A stretch of 42,655 bases of DNA from Rhodospirillaceae bacterium Spongia-Bin9 (GTDB taxonomy: Bacteria > Pseudomonadota > Alphaproteobacteria > Bin65), in assembly GCA_900197615.1 (NCBI GenBank), contig FZLR01000018.1:1-42655 (forward strand), given 5' to 3'. Shown here piece after piece: positions 26,449 through 33,351 of this stretch. The translations under genes and the position numbers were made by a program. The first letter of the stretch is position 1, and each line of letters starts with the position of its first letter. Under the pieces are notes generated by a model. It saw only the letters and a program-made list of their open reading frames with translations, made no database searches and was not told the origin of the DNA.

Positions 26449-27627
26449 TCAGGCGGCTGCCCCGAGCCGGCCGGCCGCTTCACCATATGCCCAGTCGAGC
26501 CAGGGTAAAAGCGCTGAAATGTCAGCGGCTTCGACCGTCGAGCCGCCCCAGATGCGCAGACCGGGCGGGGTATCCCGGTAGGCGGCGATATCGTAGGCGA
26601 CGCCTTCGGCCGCCAGCAGGCCGGCGATCGATTTGGCAAAATCCCTCTGCACCGCCTCCGGCAGGCCGGCGACCTCCGGGTCGGCGAAGGCCAGGCATAT
26701 CGATGTGCAACTCCGGATCGCGGGGTCTTCGGCCAGGAAGCGGAAGGCCGGAGACGCGTCGACCCACCCGGCCATGGCGGCCAGATTGGCCTCGGCGCGG
26801 GCGGCCATGGCGGCATGCCCGCCGATCCCTTCCGCCCAGCGCAAGGCATCCAGCGCGTCTTCGACGCACAGCATCGACGGCGTGTTGATCGTCTCGCCCT
26901 CGAACACGCCTTCGATCAGGGCGCCGTTCTTCGTCAACCGGAAGATTTTCGGTAGCGGCCAGGGCGGCAGGTAGGTCTCCAGCCGCTCGACGGCGCGCGG
27001 GCTGAGCACGAGCATCCCGTGCTGGGCCTCGCCGCCCAGCACCTTCTGCCAGGACCAGGTGACGACATCCAGCTTGTCCCACGGCAGTTCCATTGCGAAG
27101 ACCGCCGAGGTTGCATCGCAGATCGTCAGGCCGCCGCGCAGGGGATCGATCCAGTCGCCGTCCGGTACGCGCACGCCGGAGGTCGTGCCGTTCCAGGTGA
27201 ACACAATGTCATGCGCGGGATCGGCCAGCGCCAGGTCCGGCAGTTCGCCGTAGGGCGCCTCGATCAGACGCATGTCGTCCAGCTTCAGATGCTTGGCGAC
27301 ATCGGTGACCCAGCCCTTGCCGAAACTCTCCCAGGCCAGCATGTCCACCGGGCGAGCCCCCAGCATCGACCACATCGCCATTTCGACGGCGCCGGTATCC
27401 GACGCTGCGACGATGCCGATCCGGTACTCTTCGGGAATGCCCAGGACGGCCCGCGTCCGGTCGATAACTTCCTTGAGCCGCGCCTTGCCCTCGCCCGAAC
27501 GGTGGGAACGCCCCAGCAGGGCGTTCTGCAACGCCTCGACCGACCAGCCGGGACGCTTGGCGCACGGGCCGGAGGAAAAATTCGGGTTGCCCGGCCGCAC
27601 GGCGGGCTTTGCGCGCTGTACTGTCAT
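26449..27627 (-). CDS. serC: Phosphoserine aminotransferase
   Basis: A 392-residue PLP aminotransferase that converts 3-phosphohydroxypyruvate and glutamate to phosphoserine. The family N-terminus [14 protein letters not shown] (about residues 14-27) is typical of the alphaproteobacterial type. [43 protein letters not shown] and the PLP-lysine segment [10 protein letters not shown] follow. The ATG at 27627 is the first Met before the conserved block. The frame stays open upstream without clear homology. It is the first gene of the serC-serA-hisZ-purA run. Confidence 0.96.
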   Translation of the reverse strand: MTVQRAKPAVRPGNPNFSSGPCAKRPGWSVEALQNALLGRSHRSGEGKARLKEVIDRTRAVLGIPEEYRIGIVAASDTGAVEMAMWSMLGARPVDMLAWESFGKGWVTDVAKHLKLDDMRLIEAPYGELPDLALADPAHDIVFTWNGTTSGVRVPDGDWIDPLRGGLTICDATSAVFAMELPWDKLDVVTWSWQKVLGGEAQHGMLVLSPRAVERLETYLPPWPLPKIFRLTKNGALIEGVFEGETINTPSMLCVEDALDALRWAEGIGGHAAMAARAEANLAAMAGWVDASPAFRFLAEDPAIRSCTSICLAFADPEVAGLPEAVQRDFAKSIAGLLAAEGVAYDIAAYRDTPPGLRIWGGSTVEAADISALLPWLDWAYGEAAGRLGAAA

Positions 27628-27969
27628 GGCTGCCTCGCGGCGCGGCGCCGTCGCCTCAACCGGGCCGGCTGACGGGCCGGCTGACGGGACGGTCGACGGT
27701 CGACAAACGGCGTAGACGGTATGGGGCGGCCGGGAACCGGTCAAACGGGCTGCGGACGCGCTGACAATGTGCCGCAAGCGCCGTTTGCGGACAGGTCGGG
27801 GCCGGCCGCACCGGGCAACATCCGGCGCTTTGCCGGTAGCCGGCGCCAGCCCGTTCGGCGGCGTTCCGACCGGTTGAGCGGCCGCAGGACCGACCTATGT
27901 GAAACCCTGAACCGAATGTTCGAGATTGCCGGAGCCGTTGCCCCGGCGCCGACCGACGAAAGGCATGCC
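27628..27969. other. Intergenic region between divergent serC and GST genes
   Basis: A GC-rich 342-base region carrying both upstream regions. It contains two tandem copies of the 12-mer CGGGCCGGCTGA (27661-27684) and a doubled 7-mer CGGTCGA (27690-27703). No confident promoter was found. A structured serC leader RNA is known in some alphaproteobacteria, but I could not establish one here. Confidence 0.5.
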
Positions 27970-28665
27970 ATGACCCGAATTCTCTACGATCTCGCCGGCG
28001 CGGGCGACCGGCGCTTCAGCCCGCATTGCTGGAAGACCAAGATGGCGCTGAAACACAAGGGCCTCGATTTCGAGACCGAGCCCTGCACCTTCACCGAAAT
28101 AAAGGACAAGGTTGCCTTTGCCGGCGCCGAGCGGGTGCCGACACTGAAGGACGGCGAAAGCGGTATCGGAGACAGCTGGGCTATCGCTGAATATCTCGAA
28201 GAGGCCTATCCCGAGGCCCCCAGCCTTTTCGGCAGCCCGGACGGCAAGGCCTTTGCGCGCTTCGCCAACGAATTCGCCGACACGGCGATGCTGCCGCCGA
28301 TCGCCAACGCCATCGTCTACGACATCCACGAGTGGACCGTCGAAGCCGACCGCGCCTATTTCAAATCGTCCCGCGAGGAGATGATGCGGCGCAGCTTCGA
28401 GGAATTGCGCCCGGACAGGGACGACTTCGTCGGCCGCTTCCGGGCCGCCATGGTCCCGGTCCGCCGGATCGTCGGCCGCCAGCCCTTCCTGACCGGCGAC
28501 CGGCCGCATTATGCCGACTACTGTATTTTCGGAATGCTGCAGTTTGCGCGGGTCACCAGCGATTGCGAACTGCTGCGCGCGAACGATCCGGTGCTTGCCT
28601 GGCGCGGCCGGATACTCGACCTGTACGGCGGCTACGCCGCTGCCGAACCGGCCGTCGCCGCATGA
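27970..28665 (+). CDS. Glutathione S-transferase family protein (LigE-like)
   Basis: A 231-residue GST. The N-terminal thioredoxin-like domain begins ILYDLAGAGDRRFSPHCWKTK, a pattern close to the beta-etherase LigE/LigF-type proteins. It continues with AGAERVPTLKDGESGIGDSW (cis-Pro loop and glutathione-binding region). The C-terminal helical domain shows FLTGDRPHYADYCIFGMLQ. It should use glutathione to cleave or conjugate an aromatic or other electrophile in the cytoplasm. The ATG at 27970 is the first codon before the conserved strand. The stop overlaps the next start (ATGA). Substrate is unknown; true beta-etherase activity is only one possibility. Confidence 0.88.
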   Translation: MTRILYDLAGAGDRRFSPHCWKTKMALKHKGLDFETEPCTFTEIKDKVAFAGAERVPTLKDGESGIGDSWAIAEYLEEAYPEAPSLFGSPDGKAFARFANEFADTAMLPPIANAIVYDIHEWTVEADRAYFKSSREEMMRRSFEELRPDRDDFVGRFRAAMVPVRRIVGRQPFLTGDRPHYADYCIFGMLQFARVTSDCELLRANDPVLAWRGRILDLYGGYAAAEPAVAA

Positions 28666-29264
28666 TCCTTCGGCGCGTCTTTGCCGTTGCCGTCCTGCTG
28701 ATCCCGGCCGCGGCCGAAGCGCAGGACGGGAACCGCGGTTCGTGGGGGCCGCCCACGGTCGATTACAGGGCCGACATGGTCTTCACCGACGACCGCGGCC
28801 GGTCGCGCACCGCGCGGCTCTACTACACGGCACAGAGACAGCGCCTGGAATTCAAGTCGGGCAAGGAAATCGTCGCGATGGTCTACGACCGGCCGGCCGG
28901 GCGGGCGTTCCAGTTGCTGCTCAGCGGCCGCAGTTGGCGCCCGGTCGAGGCAACCGCGCCCCAGTTCAACTTCGGCCTGTCCGACCCGGAGTCCAGACGC
29001 GAGAAACTGGCCGACGAGACGATGGCCGGAAGGCCGGTCGCAAAATACCGGGTCGCGAGCGAAACCGTGACGGGCGACCGGTTCAACGGCCTCGCCTGGG
29101 CGACGAAGCAGCGCATCGTCGTCAGGATGGCGGGCACTGTGATGCGGGGCTCGAAGACGCAGCCGCTGACCCTGGAGCTGAAAAACCTGAAGATCGGTCC
29201 GGTCGACCCCACCCTGTTCGCGGTGCCGGCGGGCTACCGGAAACTGCCGCCGCTGAAGAAATAG
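28662..29264 (+). CDS. Exported protein, paralogue 1 of a tandem pair
   Basis: A 200-residue protein of unrecognised function with a signal peptide (about residues 4-21, PAAAEAQ). It has a beta-rich body: VDYRADMVFTDDRGR, ARLYYTAQRQRLEF, then a tail VDPTLFAVPAGYRKLPP. The closing F.VPAGY element is common in exported LolA-like/DUF4412-like lipid- or lipoprotein-handling domains, a resemblance that is only suggestive. Its ATG overlaps the GST stop. The next gene is a clear paralogue (same tail: L.NL..GP.DP.LFA.P.GY), so the pair arose by duplication. Confidence 0.72.
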   Translation: MILRRVFAVAVLLIPAAAEAQDGNRGSWGPPTVDYRADMVFTDDRGRSRTARLYYTAQRQRLEFKSGKEIVAMVYDRPAGRAFQLLLSGRSWRPVEATAPQFNFGLSDPESRREKLADETMAGRPVAKYRVASETVTGDRFNGLAWATKQRIVVRMAGTVMRGSKTQPLTLELKNLKIGPVDPTLFAVPAGYRKLPPLKK

Positions 29265-29327
29265 CTGCGGGCGCATCGAGAGCGGAGGCGTGCTCTGCAA
29301 CGGCACGATGGGAACGGGCATCCCGCG

Positions 29328-29942
29328 ATGTGGCGCAAAGCCGGTGCGATGGCGTTCGGCGCGGCGGCGTTCGGCGCGGTGCTGTCGGTCGTTGCTGCCG
29401 ACGCCGGGCGGGCGGCGGAAGATGCCGTGCGCCGGCCAAAGGTGCCGTTCACCGGCGACCTGATCGTGAAACGGCCGGGCGAACGCGTCGTCCGCATCCG
29501 CCTCCACTACGGCGTCGCCCGCCTGCGCATGGATGTGCCCTGGCCCGATCCCCGGGTCGCGACCGTGATCGACCGGCTGCGGCGGAAAGCCGTTATCCTG
29601 CTGCCGCGCCGGCGGGAGTTCGTGAACCTGCCGGCCGGCGCCTATGCCGACGCCATGGCGGACCGGCTGACCGCTGCGCGCGGCGGGCTGGAGCGCCTCG
29701 GCCCCGACCGGATACGGGGCATCGCCGCAACCAGATTTGCGCTCAAAACCCGCACCGCTGCCGGCACCGCCTTCGAAGGCCATGTCTGGCTGACCGACGA
29801 CAACATCATGATCCGGACCGCCGGCCGGACGCCGAAAGGGCCGGTCGATATCTCCCTCCGCAACCTGCGCCGCGGCCCGATCGACCCGTCCCTGTTCGCC
29901 ATCCCCTCTGGCTATACCGAGCGCAAGGCGGGAGGACGCTGA
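29328..29942 (+). CDS. Exported protein, paralogue 2 of a tandem pair
   Basis: A 204-residue protein with a hydrophobic N-terminus (about residues 8-28, probably a signal peptide). Its body is homologous to the preceding product: VPFTGDLIVKRPGERVVRIRLHYG parallels the YRADMVF...ARLYY region, and ISLRNLRRGPIDPSLFAIP parallels LELKNLKIGPVDPTLFAVP. The middle parts have diverged strongly, so the two are not recent copies. It lies 63 bases downstream on the same strand. Role unknown; both probably work in the periplasm or on the outer membrane. Confidence 0.7.
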   Translation: MWRKAGAMAFGAAAFGAVLSVVAADAGRAAEDAVRRPKVPFTGDLIVKRPGERVVRIRLHYGVARLRMDVPWPDPRVATVIDRLRRKAVILLPRRREFVNLPAGAYADAMADRLTAARGGLERLGPDRIRGIAATRFALKTRTAAGTAFEGHVWLTDDNIMIRTAGRTPKGPVDISLRNLRRGPIDPSLFAIPSGYTERKAGGR

Positions 29943-30034
29943 ACCGACTTCCCGGAAGACCGGGAGGTCGGCGTCAACGAAGACCGACGCGGTCACGCAG
30001 GTCTTCGCCCATCGGCGGATGCTCGACATGTGTT

Positions 30035-30068
30035 GTGTGAAAACATATTTAATAGTATGCTTTCCCAC
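30035..30068. promoter_or_regulatory. Inverted-repeat operator of the first VapBC module
   Basis: GTGTGAAAACATA (30035-30047) and TATGCTTTCCCAC (30056-30068) are inverted copies with two mismatches around an 8-base AT centre. The right arm ends on the base before the ATG at 30069. VapB proteins repress their own operons at such palindromes. The AT-rich centre (TTTAATAGTAT) offers a -10-like element, so the transcript leader would be very short or absent. Confidence 0.65.
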
Positions 30069-30305
30069 ATGAGGACGACGATCGATATCAACGACACGCT
30101 GCTGCGGGCGGCCAAGGCCCGCGCGGCGCGCGAGCGCAAGAGCCTGAAGGAGATCTTCGAGCAGGCGCTTCGCACGTTTCTCGCCGGCCCGGCCCCGGCG
30201 CCCTATGCGCCGCCGATCCCGAAGTTTCGCGGCCAGGGCGTCCAGCCGGGCGCGGACCTGACGGACAACGCAGCGCTTCAGGACATCATGGATGCAGAGT
30301 CCTGA
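30069..30305 (+). CDS. vapB: VapB-type antitoxin
   Basis: A 78-residue antitoxin. The N-terminus MRTTIDINDTLLRAAKARA is a ribbon-helix-helix DNA-binding segment. ERKSLKEIFEQALRTFL follows, and the Pro-rich C-terminus PPIPKFRGQGVQPGADL is the usual toxin-wrapping tail. An in-frame ATG at 30057 lies inside the operator palindrome, so 30069 is preferred. It overlaps the toxin gene by 14 bases, which assures coupled translation. It neutralises the PIN toxin by binding and represses the operon as a complex. Confidence 0.88.
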   Translation: MRTTIDINDTLLRAAKARAARERKSLKEIFEQALRTFLAGPAPAPYAPPIPKFRGQGVQPGADLTDNAALQDIMDAES

Positions 30306-30723
30306 CATCAATGTGCTGGTAAGCGCGTTTCGCGAGGACGCGGCCCATCACGGGCCGTGCCGCCGATGGCTGGTCGAAGCCACGTCGGGCCGGGAAGGCG
30401 TCGGCCTGTCCGAACTCGTGCTCAGCGGCGCGCTCCGGGTTCTGACGCACCCGCGGGTGTTCCATCCGCCCACGCCCGCCGAAACCGCTGTCGCGTTCGT
30501 CGACGCCCTGCTCGCCCAGCCGGGAACCGCGGCGCTGCGCCCGGGCGACGGCCATTGGCGCATCTTCCGCAGCATGGCCGCCGCGCTCCGGCTGACGGGC
30601 AACCGGCTGCCGGAGGCCTATCATGCGGCCCTTGCCATCGAGCACGGCTGCGAATGGGTGACTCTCGACCGCGGCTTTGCGATCTATCCCGGATTGCGCT
30701 GCCTCAACCTTCTGGACGGCTGA
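30292..30723 (+). CDS. vapC: VapC-type PIN-domain toxin (module 1)
   Basis: A 143-residue PIN-domain ribonuclease. Members cleave tRNA or rRNA with Mg2+ coordinated by acidic residues. D5 (SPDINVLVSAF), E41 (LSELVLSG) and D126 (VTLDRGF) occupy the expected places. The third acidic site, usually D in DAYLAAL, is E108 in LPEAYHAALA, a conservative change seen in some VapC proteins. The ATG overlaps the antitoxin end. The gene runs tail to tail against a second VapBC module, 66 bases away. Confidence 0.9.
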   Translation: MQSPDINVLVSAFREDAAHHGPCRRWLVEATSGREGVGLSELVLSGALRVLTHPRVFHPPTPAETAVAFVDALLAQPGTAALRPGDGHWRIFRSMAAALRLTGNRLPEAYHAALAIEHGCEWVTLDRGFAIYPGLRCLNLLDG

Positions 30724-30789
30724 CGGGCGGCGCAGGAAATCCAGATCAACGCCCGGAATCATTCCGGCATTGCGGAAACCGGTTGCAGA

Positions 30790-31167
30790 TCAGAAAGCGA
30801 TCCGACTGACACCATCGACGACGTCGAAATGGTTATCGTTGCTCAAGACCGGAAATCCGTGCTGCCGGGCGAGCGCCGCGATCCAGACATCGTTCGGCGG
30901 TATGGGCGCGCCGAGCCGTCTTAGTTCCAGGCGGATATCGGCGTAAGAATCGGCCGTCGCCGAAGTGACGGCCGCAATTTCTGTCAGCGGCAGATAGCGG
31001 GCCAGCCAGTCCTCGTAACGGCCTCGATAACGCGACCGGCGAATGCCGAAGAAATACTCGCCGAGAACGACGCTGGGCACGATCAGCCGGGCGGCCGCAC
31101 GAAGCGGGGCCTCGACCGCGGCGCGGCCCTCCGCCCATGCGGACAAGGCGTTCGTGTCGAGGATCAC
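30790..31167 (-). CDS. vapC: VapC-type PIN-domain toxin (module 2)
   Basis: A 125-residue PIN toxin with all four acidic positions: D4 (MILDTNALSAW), E37 (VVLGEYFFGI), D93 (PPNDVWIAALA) and D111 (VLSNDNHF). It belongs to a different VapC subgroup from module 1, judging by the N-terminus and the DxWIAA box. Its ATG overlaps the antitoxin stop by 4 bases (ATGA type). Likely a tRNA or rRNA endonuclease held inactive by the upstream antitoxin. Confidence 0.92.
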   Translation of the reverse strand: MILDTNALSAWAEGRAAVEAPLRAAARLIVPSVVLGEYFFGIRRSRYRGRYEDWLARYLPLTEIAAVTSATADSYADIRLELRRLGAPIPPNDVWIAALARQHGFPVLSNDNHFDVVDGVSRIAF

Positions 31168-31430
31168 GCGCGGTCTTCGAGCGGCAGCCTCTCGAACTCC
31201 TCCTCGATCGACGCGAGGACGCGGCGGTTTTCATCCGAGAGATCGGACAGCGCGCCGAACCCGGCCATCCATGGCGGTTCCCTGTCGTCGGCGCGGCCCC
31301 CCTGCGTACGGGGCCGGAGTCGCTCTTCCAGCGCTTCGGTGAAGAAACGCCGCAAGGTAATGCCACGGGCGGCGGCGAGCGCCTTGGCCTGCCGGAACAG
31401 GACGTCGGGAAGTTCGACAGTCGTTTTCAT
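31164..31430 (-). CDS. vapB: VapB-type antitoxin (module 2)
   Basis: An 88-residue antitoxin with an N-terminal ribbon-helix-helix: MKTTVELPDVLFRQAKALAA followed by RGITLRRFFTEALEERL. Its acidic C-terminus, LSDLSDENRRVLASIEEEFE, is likely to bind the toxin. It overlaps the toxin start by 4 bases. A perfect 9-bp inverted repeat ends on the base next to its start codon and is the presumed autoregulatory operator. The sequence is unrelated to the module 1 antitoxin beyond the fold. Confidence 0.88.
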   Translation of the reverse strand: MKTTVELPDVLFRQAKALAAARGITLRRFFTEALEERLRPRTQGGRADDREPPWMAGFGALSDLSDENRRVLASIEEEFERLPLEDRA

Positions 31431-31458
31431 GGACCCATAATTCCGTAAATATGGGTCC
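31431..31458. promoter_or_regulatory. Perfect inverted-repeat operator of the second VapBC module
   Basis: GGACCCATA (31431-31439) and TATGGGTCC (31450-31458) form a perfect 9-bp inverted repeat with a 10-base spacer. The left arm touches the minus-strand ATG (31430). On the minus strand AATTAT ends six bases before the start codon, a spacing expected for a leaderless transcript. Confidence 0.75.
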
Positions 31459-31570
31459 GAATCAATTAAATTCGGGCGTCATCGTGGCGATGCGTTCGGC
31501 TGAATCCGCCGCACGCTGCGTTCGCGTCAACCGGCTTCGGGTTGACGGACGGGCTCCGGGGCCATGAGTG

Positions 31571-32050
31571 TCATGTTGGCGACTGCCGCTTTTCGCCCCC
31601 GTTCCGGCATTGCAAAATGTGGGTGCATTCGCAGGAGAAGACGTCGGCGCCGTCCTGGTTGACCGTGCGGTGCAGCATGGCGACCGCGCCGCGGTCGGGC
31701 TTGGACTCGAAGCGGCGGACCGAAATGACTTCCGATACGACATGCAGCGTGTCGCCCGGGCGGACCGGCTTGAGCCAGCGCAGCTTGTCGATGCCGGGGC
31801 TCGCCAGCGCCGCCGCGCCGATCGTGCCGTCCATCTGGAACTGGCGGAAGGTCATGCAGACCGTGTGGAAGCCGCTCGCCATCAGGCCGCCCTGGGCCTC
31901 GGTGCGGGGGTGGCGTGCATTGGTGTGGTAGGGCTGCGGATCCCACTGCATGGCGAAATCGATCACCTGGCTCTCGGTCACCGTTTCGCCCTCGGTGACG
32001 AACCGGTCGCCGGGTTTGAAATCCTCCATGAAAAGATCGTAGCCGCCCAT
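31571..32050 (-). CDS. MaoC-family hot-dog hydratase
   Basis: A 159-residue MaoC-like (R)-hydratase-fold protein. Visible family features are FKPGDRFVTEGETVTESQVI, the catalytic-type segment FAMQWDPQPYHTN and the hydratase helix GLMASGFHTVCM. RWLKPVRPGDTLHV also matches. Members hydrate enoyl-CoA esters or act in mesaconyl-CoA and fatty-acid pathways. Length is typical for a single-hot-dog protein. The gene stands alone between the VapBC modules and an intergenic region of 350 bases. Exact CoA substrate is unknown. Confidence 0.88.
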   Translation of the reverse strand: MGGYDLFMEDFKPGDRFVTEGETVTESQVIDFAMQWDPQPYHTNARHPRTEAQGGLMASGFHTVCMTFRQFQMDGTIGAAALASPGIDKLRWLKPVRPGDTLHVVSEVISVRRFESKPDRGAVAMLHRTVNQDGADVFSCECTHILQCRNGGEKRQSPT

Positions 32051-32400
32051 CGCGCATCCCCTTGCCGCGCGCCATGATAGAGGTCTCCGCGCAACCCGGA
32101 AAAGGCGAAAAGCGGGGCGGCGGCGCGGCCCATCCCCGTCCGCAGGGGCCGCCCCGGCCCGGCGGCCGGACGGAGATGCAGGAAAAGCCTTGACAACCGC
32201 ACTGGAACATTATATGAACAAATTTGCGTCTTTGGCCGGCGGCTTCCGGCGGCCCGGTTCGGCAATTGGGCTTCGGACGGATAAGGACGGCGTGCAAAAA
32301 AACACTGTATATAGAACGGTCTGTCTTAGCGAATTGCGGCAAAAATGGGGCAGGAATGCAAAGCGAGCGGCGCGGCCATCGCGGCGGAACATGACATTTC
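32051..32400. other. Intergenic region with promoter-like and repeat elements
   Basis: No gene is supported here. A GC-rich 9-bp inverted repeat (CGGGGCGGC at 32113 and GCCGCCCCG at 32148) lies nearest the MaoC start. The right half is AT-rich with TATATA around 32308. At the end, CATGACA recurs every 10 bases (32390, 32400, 32410) up to and across the start of the next gene. Confidence 0.5.
32190..32218 (+). promoter_or_regulatory. Sigma-70-like promoter candidate
   Basis: TTGACA (32190-32195) is followed after 17 bases by TATGAA (32213-32218). The -35 is a perfect consensus and the -10 matches at four of six positions. It points toward the methyltransferase gene about 180 bases downstream. 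Confidence 0.45.
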
Positions 32401-33246
32401 ATGACAAATCATGACATGCCTGACCCCCGGCGGCTCGAATCGGCTCCGGCGCGGGGCATGGCGGTGACGGCTGAAAGGACGGACGCATGGGATCCGGCGC
32501 AGTATCTGCGCTTCGCCGGCCACCGGCTGCGCCCGGCGCTCGACCTGCTCGGCCGGGTCGATCTGGCGCAGCCGGAGACGGTCGTCGACCTGGGCTGCGG
32601 CGCCGGCAACGTCACCCGTTGGCTGGCGCGGCGCTGGCCGGACGCTGCGGTCACCGGGATCGACGGCTCGGCCGCCATGCTCGCAAAGGCGGCGGAAGCG
32701 CTGCCGGAGGTCGGCTGGCGGCAGGCCGACATCGCGGCCTGGACGCCGGAACGGCCACCGCACCTGATCTATTCCAACGCGGCGCTGCACTGGCTGCCGA
32801 ATCACGCGGCGCTGTTTCCGAAGCTCGCCGGCGATCTGGCGCCGGGCGGCGTGCTGGCGGTGCAGATGCCGCGCAATTTCGGCGAACCGTCCCACACCGC
32901 CATGGCCGACGCGGCGCGCGAGGGGCCGTGGATCGAAATCCTGGAGCCGATGCTCAAGCCCGCGCCGGTACACGAGCCGGCATTTTACCAGCAAGTGCTG
33001 GCGCCGCTGATGTCGGATATCGACCTGTGGGAAACGACCTACTTCCAGCAGCTGGAAGGCGAGAACCCGGTGGCGGAGTGGACCAAGGGGACCTGGCTGA
33101 AGCCGATGCTGGACGCACTGGACGGCGACCGGCGGAGCGGTTTCGAGGCCGCCTACCGCGCCCGGGTCGCCGCCGCCTACCCGCCCGGCCCGGACGGCCG
33201 GACGCTGTTCCCCTTCAAGCGCCTGTTCATCGTTGCCCGGCGATAA
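32401..33246 (+). CDS. tam: Trans-aconitate 2-methyltransferase-like protein
   Basis: A SAM-dependent methyltransferase of up to 281 residues. The domain begins at DAWDPAQYLRFAGHRLRPALDLL, with motif I VVDLGCGAGNVTRWLARRWP, YSNAALHWLPNHA and VQMPRNFGEPSHT. The C-terminal FPFKRLFIVARR is characteristic of Tam. The enzyme methylates trans-aconitate, removing a spontaneous inhibitor of aconitase. The start is uncertain: ATG at 32401, 32416 or 32458 all lie in frame, and family members begin shortly before the WDP motif, favouring 32458. No clear ribosome site decides it. Confidence 0.85.
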   Translation: MTNHDMPDPRRLESAPARGMAVTAERTDAWDPAQYLRFAGHRLRPALDLLGRVDLAQPETVVDLGCGAGNVTRWLARRWPDAAVTGIDGSAAMLAKAAEALPEVGWRQADIAAWTPERPPHLIYSNAALHWLPNHAALFPKLAGDLAPGGVLAVQMPRNFGEPSHTAMADAAREGPWIEILEPMLKPAPVHEPAFYQQVLAPLMSDIDLWETTYFQQLEGENPVAEWTKGTWLKPMLDALDGDRRSGFEAAYRARVAAAYPPGPDGRTLFPFKRLFIVARR

Positions 33247-33280
33247 CGGCGGGCTGCTGTGAATCGGAAGAGCGATAACC

Positions 33281-33321
33281 TGTCCGCAATAAGTTGTACG
33301 CAATAACTTGTCCGCAATACC
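33281..33321 (+). repeat. Three 14-bp tandem repeats before the sterol-reductase-like gene
   Basis: TGTCCGCAATAAGT, TGTACGCAATAACT and TGTCCGCAATACC follow each other without gaps, at a period of 14 bases. They lie 31 bases upstream of the ATG at 33352 and just after the methyltransferase gene. They may be an operator array or a local duplication. The intergenic position and regular phase favour a regulatory role. Confidence 0.7.
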
Positions 33322-33351
33322 GGGACAACCTCCGGGAAGGGGTGTTCGGTC

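Noticed and set aside
27628-27720. serC leader RNA motif or serine attenuator
   Set aside because: Short tandem repeats are present but no convincing paired hairpins or leader peptide.
32190-32414. Small plus-strand gene of 74 codons
   Set aside because: No ribosome site, unusual composition, and it overlaps promoter-like elements.
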